This document shows, piece after piece, positions 61,069 through 64,000 of a stretch of DNA of 64,000 nucleotides (position 1 is the stretch's first letter; every line of letters starts with the position of its first letter). The translations under genes were made by a program, and so were the position numbers. This stretch comes from Arcobacter_B sp049472135. Its GTDB lineage: Bacteria > Campylobacterota > Campylobacteria > Campylobacterales > Arcobacteraceae. A model generated the notes under the pieces. It saw only the letters and a list, made by a program, of their open reading frames with translations. It was not told the DNA's origin and ran no database searches. The stretch is from NCBI RefSeq assembly GCF_049472135.1, contig NZ_JBMOVV010000007.1:62001-126000 (forward strand), in the 5' to 3' direction.

Positions 61069-62430
61069 TTATCCTGAAGTAGTAGATTGTTGGATCATCA
61101 TTTTAAGTCCAGAGAAAGATGATTCAAATTGTGTAATAAGTGCAGTATATGCTGCAAATTGATTTGCTAATTGGCTGTATTTATCATCCAATGCCTCTAC
61201 AGCTTTTTCTTTTTCTTTTTCAAGTGTTTCTTCTCTTGAATCAATACCTTTTTCATAAGTATCAAGTAATCCACCTGTAAAGTTCATTTCATCTAAAGCT
61301 GCTTTTAATTGTGTACCAAAACCTTCTTTAGCAGCAGTACCAACAAATAACTCTTTTAACTCTTCTGGATTGTTAGTTAGAACCTCATTAAAAGCAACAG
61401 TATCTAATGAAATTTTTCCTGTTTTATCTAACTCAAAACCATAGTTAAATAAAGATTTATCAGAATTTTCTCCATACTCTCCAAATAGTTTTTCCTTAAC
61501 TTGAGAAAGTAGAGTTCTTAAAGATGATTTATCAGAGATTGAACTATCAGCACTATCTATTTCTTCATTAACTAAATCAACTAATTCATTGAATTTAGTG
61601 ATAAAATCTTTGATCTGTGTTTCAATGTAAGAAGTATCTTTACTAACATTAATTGAAGATTCTCCAAGTTTTGTAGCTGTAATATCTAAACCATCAACAG
61701 TAATTTTATTTTCAGCTGAAGTATAAGCAACACCATCAACTTCTAAACTCATATCTTGTGCAGTTAATGTATGGTTAGCAGCATTTACAGTAGTTCCATC
61801 TGTTGTATAACCTAAAGCCTGACTAGCAGCTCCTGATATAGTTAAAGCATTAGCTAAACCAGACTCTTCACTTTTTAAAACCAATCTATATGAATCTGTA
61901 CCTACTTGGTCTAAAGAAGCATGAATTCCAACTTTTTCATTAATTGCAGTTGCTAGTTCATCATAAGTTGCATAATCAACCGTATTAAAAGTATGAACAG
62001 TTCCATCAATCTCTATATTTAATGCTCCTATATCACCTAAAGCATCTTTTGTTGCTGCATCAATTGCATCTGATTGATAAACATCTTTTTGTGCTAAACT
62101 TTGTACATTTACAGTTGTAATACCTACATTTACATTTTTAGAATCTGTAGCATTAAATACTACTGAATCACCAGATGTTGTAGCAGATTTTTCTTCAAAA
62201 GCATTTGATCCACTAGTAACAAATAAGTCAAAAGGTTTTACTGTTTCTAGTAACTCATTTACTTTAGAATTAATAGTTGCGAAAGTCTCTTTCTCTTTTA
62301 CAATATCTTCTAAATTTGTTTCTAAGGGTTCAACTCTAGCTTTTCTTTCTGCTGCTTTTAATTTATCAATTAAATCTTGATTTAATGCAGTAGATTGTCC
62401 TGTTCCTAGTCCTAAAATACCATCAGCCAT
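61069..62430 (-). CDS. fliD: Flagellar hook-associated protein 2 (filament cap) FliD
   Basis: A 453-residue FliD. The N terminus (LGLGTGQSTALNQDLIDKLKAAE) is the FliD_N segment that joins the hook, the middle contains FlgIN-like repeats, and the C-terminal coiled-coil arm has LDDKYSQLANQFAAYTALITQFESSFSGLKMMIQQST-type sequence (about 415-450). It forms the pentameric cap under which flagellin folds. It is shorter than the Campylobacter or Helicobacter protein (about 640-685 residues), with little of the variable outer domain. Confidence 0.93.
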   Translation of the reverse strand: MADGILGLGTGQSTALNQDLIDKLKAAERKARVEPLETNLEDIVKEKETFATINSKVNELLETVKPFDLFVTSGSNAFEEKSATTSGDSVVFNATDSKNVNVGITTVNVQSLAQKDVYQSDAIDAATKDALGDIGALNIEIDGTVHTFNTVDYATYDELATAINEKVGIHASLDQVGTDSYRLVLKSEESGLANALTISGAASQALGYTTDGTTVNAANHTLTAQDMSLEVDGVAYTSAENKITVDGLDITATKLGESSINVSKDTSYIETQIKDFITKFNELVDLVNEEIDSADSSISDKSSLRTLLSQVKEKLFGEYGENSDKSLFNYGFELDKTGKISLDTVAFNEVLTNNPEELKELFVGTAAKEGFGTQLKAALDEMNFTGGLLDTYEKGIDSREETLEKEKEKAVEALDDKYSQLANQFAAYTALITQFESSFSGLKMMIQQSTTSG

Positions 62431-62443
62431 AACTTACTCCTTA

Positions 62444-64000
62444 TTACCTTTTAAGACCTAATAAAGTCTGTAACATTTCATCAATTATAGTTACAATTTT
62501 AGCATTAGCTGTGTAAGCTGCTTGAAACTTAACTAAATTAACCATCTCTTCGTCTTTATCAACTTTTACAAGTTCATTATATGAAGATGTTAAAGCTGCT
62601 TTAATATCTTTTTGAGTATCTAAAACAAAATCTGTACTCTCTTTATCCTCTGAAACAATTGCTCTAATCTCTTGAAAGAACTCTGAAAAAGAAGTTCTAT
62701 CATTATGAGTTGGGTCTTGTGCTCCATCTGTAAAAGATAAATCTTTTTTCCATTGAAGCTCTGCTAAGTAATCTAAATCTTTTTGATCTAAATCATTAAT
62801 AGCTGTTTCATTAAACTTCAATGTACTTACACTTGTACCTGAGAAAAGTCCTAGTTTTACTGTATCTCCTACAGTACTATCAAGTTCATCAATAGCTTTT
62901 TCACCAAACTTATAAGTATCAACACCTGTTCTTATATATTTATCTGTAACATCTGCAAGAACTTTTGCAAACTTATCAAGTTTTTCTTTATAAACCTCTA
63001 GTTTATTGTTTGGTGAATCAGAACTGATATTATCTGTTTGAACTTTTAAAACACCAGATTTTAAGTCAACTTCTTTATCATAGATTGCAACATAAGTTCT
63101 ACTTACTGCTTCACTACTTTGAAGTTCATCTTTATAAAAACTATTTCTTACTTCATCTAAATTACCATCACCATCAACATCATTACTTTCAGTAATTGTA
63201 ATTCTACCTTCAAATTTACCATTAACTCCTGGGCTATCTGATTCAATTAATAAGAATTTATCTTCACCATCAATATCAATTTTATTTCCATCATCATCAA
63301 CTCTGTAGTTACCATTATATGCAGTAATTAATCCTTTTGTACTAGGATTGTCATTTATTGCATAAGCCAAAGCTCTTACATAATTGTCTGCATCAACAAC
63401 ATCAGGAGTTCCATCTTCATCAAAATCAATATCAACTGCATTTCCATCTTTATCAGTATATTGAGAACTACCAACTGTAATTGTCACTTCTTGGTCGTTA
63501 TTAAGTTTATAAGTGATTTTATCACCTAACTCAGGAGTATTAGTTACAGCACCTGTTGTATTATCAATAAATGTTAAACTACTTCCTGTACCTGCATTAT
63601 CTGCAAATCTATCTATTTGAGCTTTATGTTCTTCTTCAACACTAATATCTCTAACATTTGTGTTATATCTAACTGCTACGTTACCAGCAATTTTAAGCTC
63701 ATATTCACCAAAAGATCTATCAACATTAATATCAACATACGAAGATAATTGTTCTTCTAGGTAATCTCTTCTATCTAATAAATCATTAGTAGCTTCACTT
63801 TGTTTACCTAGTTTTTCATTGATTTGACCAATCTCTTGTAAAATATCATTTACTTTATCTACATTAGATTGAAGCTCTTGCTCTTCTAACTCTTGCGCTC
63901 TTTCAATACCTGTATATAAATTTTGTAAAGACTCTACTAAAAGTTTACCTTCATTAATAAGTCCATTTTTATATACTTCAGAATTCGGATTAGATCTTAA
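62444..64000 (-). CDS. flgK: Flagellar hook-associated protein 1 FlgK, 5' part outside window
   Basis: The frame is open from the stop at 62444 to the right edge, so at least 519 residues are in view and the start lies outside. A GTG at 63487 would open only the C-terminal 347 residues and is not the start. The FlgK mark ATNDLLDRRDYLEEQLSSYV is at about 63760-63820, and the C terminus (NLVKFQAAYTANAKIVTIIDEMLQTLLGLK, in parts) is the classical FlgK end. The outer domain contains Asp-rich DxDxDG loops (63392-63427, 63146-63181). It joins hook to filament. Confidence 0.93.
   Translation of the reverse strand, partial: LRSNPNSEVYKNGLINEGKLLVESLQNLYTGIERAQELEEQELQSNVDKVNDILQEIGQINEKLGKQSEATNDLLDRRDYLEEQLSSYVDINVDRSFGEYELKIAGNVAVRYNTNVRDISVEEEHKAQIDRFADNAGTGSSLTFIDNTTGAVTNTPELGDKITYKLNNDQEVTITVGSSQYTDKDGNAVDIDFDEDGTPDVVDADNYVRALAYAINDNPSTKGLITAYNGNYRVDDDGNKIDIDGEDKFLLIESDSPGVNGKFEGRITITESNDVDGDGNLDEVRNSFYKDELQSSEAVSRTYVAIYDKEVDLKSGVLKVQTDNISSDSPNNKLEVYKEKLDKFAKVLADVTDKYIRTGVDTYKFGEKAIDELDSTVGDTVKLGLFSGTSVSTLKFNETAINDLDQKDLDYLAELQWKKDLSFTDGAQDPTHNDRTSFSEFFQEIRAIVSEDKESTDFVLDTQKDIKAALTSSYNELVKVDKDEEMVNLVKFQAAYTANAKIVTIIDEMLQTLLGLKR

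Noticed and set aside
62444..63487. FlgK as a complete 347-residue gene starting at GTG 63487
   Set aside because: The frame stays open to the right edge and the upstream codons encode typical FlgK sequence, so the gene is cut by the window.
1..64000. tRNA, rRNA, CRISPR array, insertion sequence or prophage
   Set aside because: Looked for cloverleaf ends, conserved rRNA stretches, evenly spaced repeats, transposase or integrase motifs; none was seen.

Overview
The window is AT-rich DNA (roughly 28-30 % GC by eye) from a member of the Campylobacterota, most likely a marine or brackish Arcobacteraceae (Arcobacter/Poseidonibacter/Halarcobacter-like). The evidence is gene content and order: an HP0268-type 80-residue protein next to miaB, a DUF374 acyltransferase and nusA; holA, rnr, ilvC, a YibQ-like deacetylase and dprA in the order seen in Campylobacter; murC next to a DapC-like aminotransferase as in Helicobacter; a COG3400 TrkA-like protein; MqnE (futalosine menaquinone route); class II DAHP synthase; and FliW. 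NhaA, a BCCT transporter and calcium-loop motifs inside FlgK fit a salty habitat. I found no rRNA, tRNA, insertion sequence, prophage or CRISPR array.

Layout. 1-5.2 kb: end of an OmpR-type response regulator, thiS, a YraN-like protein, a Kef-type antiporter and a chemoreceptor. 5.3-7.3 kb: AraC regulator plus YbfB/YjiJ-type MFS exporter. 7.5-10.9 kb: a tightly packed run of bioF-like, small exported protein, beta-carbonic anhydrase, small membrane protein and mqnE. 10.9-19.5 kb: the conserved block of bitopic protein, DUF374 acyltransferase, miaB and HP0268-like gene, divergent from nusA-cysS, then a BCCT transporter. 19.5-28.7 kb: rpsF-ssb-rpsR, holA, fliW, rnr, ilvC, yibQ-like, dprA, nhaA. 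28.8-33.3 kb: COG3400, dapC-like, hypothetical and murC in one operon.

33.4-48.4 kb is the accessory-looking part: a complete-looking Tad (tight adherence) pilus locus (flp-like pilin, tadV, tadZ, tadA, tadB, tadC, rcpC/cpaB with an extra C-terminal SH3-like domain, a TadF-like pseudopilin, and the secretin rcpA) on the minus strand. A detached TadG-like gene lies 5 kb away, with a TolC-like protein, a histidine kinase and a divergent single-domain response regulator in between. The leader of the pilus operon contains a sequence that matches the c-di-GMP-I (GEMM-I) riboswitch aptamer almost position by position, so the second messenger c-di-GMP probably controls pilus production at the RNA level.

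48.5-64 kb: gatC followed by a 113-codon ArsC/Spx/YffB-family gene whose active-site cysteine codon is an in-frame TGA followed by a SECIS-like hairpin, which reads as a selenocysteine protein missed by ordinary gene calling; class II DAHP synthase, transaldolase, serB, ruvX, acpS; a CsgG/DUF4810/DUF799 lipoprotein trio; MarR regulator with GNAT enzyme; a lone DppB-like permease, panC, rimO, tilS; and a flagellar cap/junction operon (flgK, fliD, fliS, a FliT-like chaperone) running off the right edge. The best candidates for new biology are the selenoprotein, the riboswitch on the Tad operon, and an unusual shared prepilin motif in the three pilin-like proteins.
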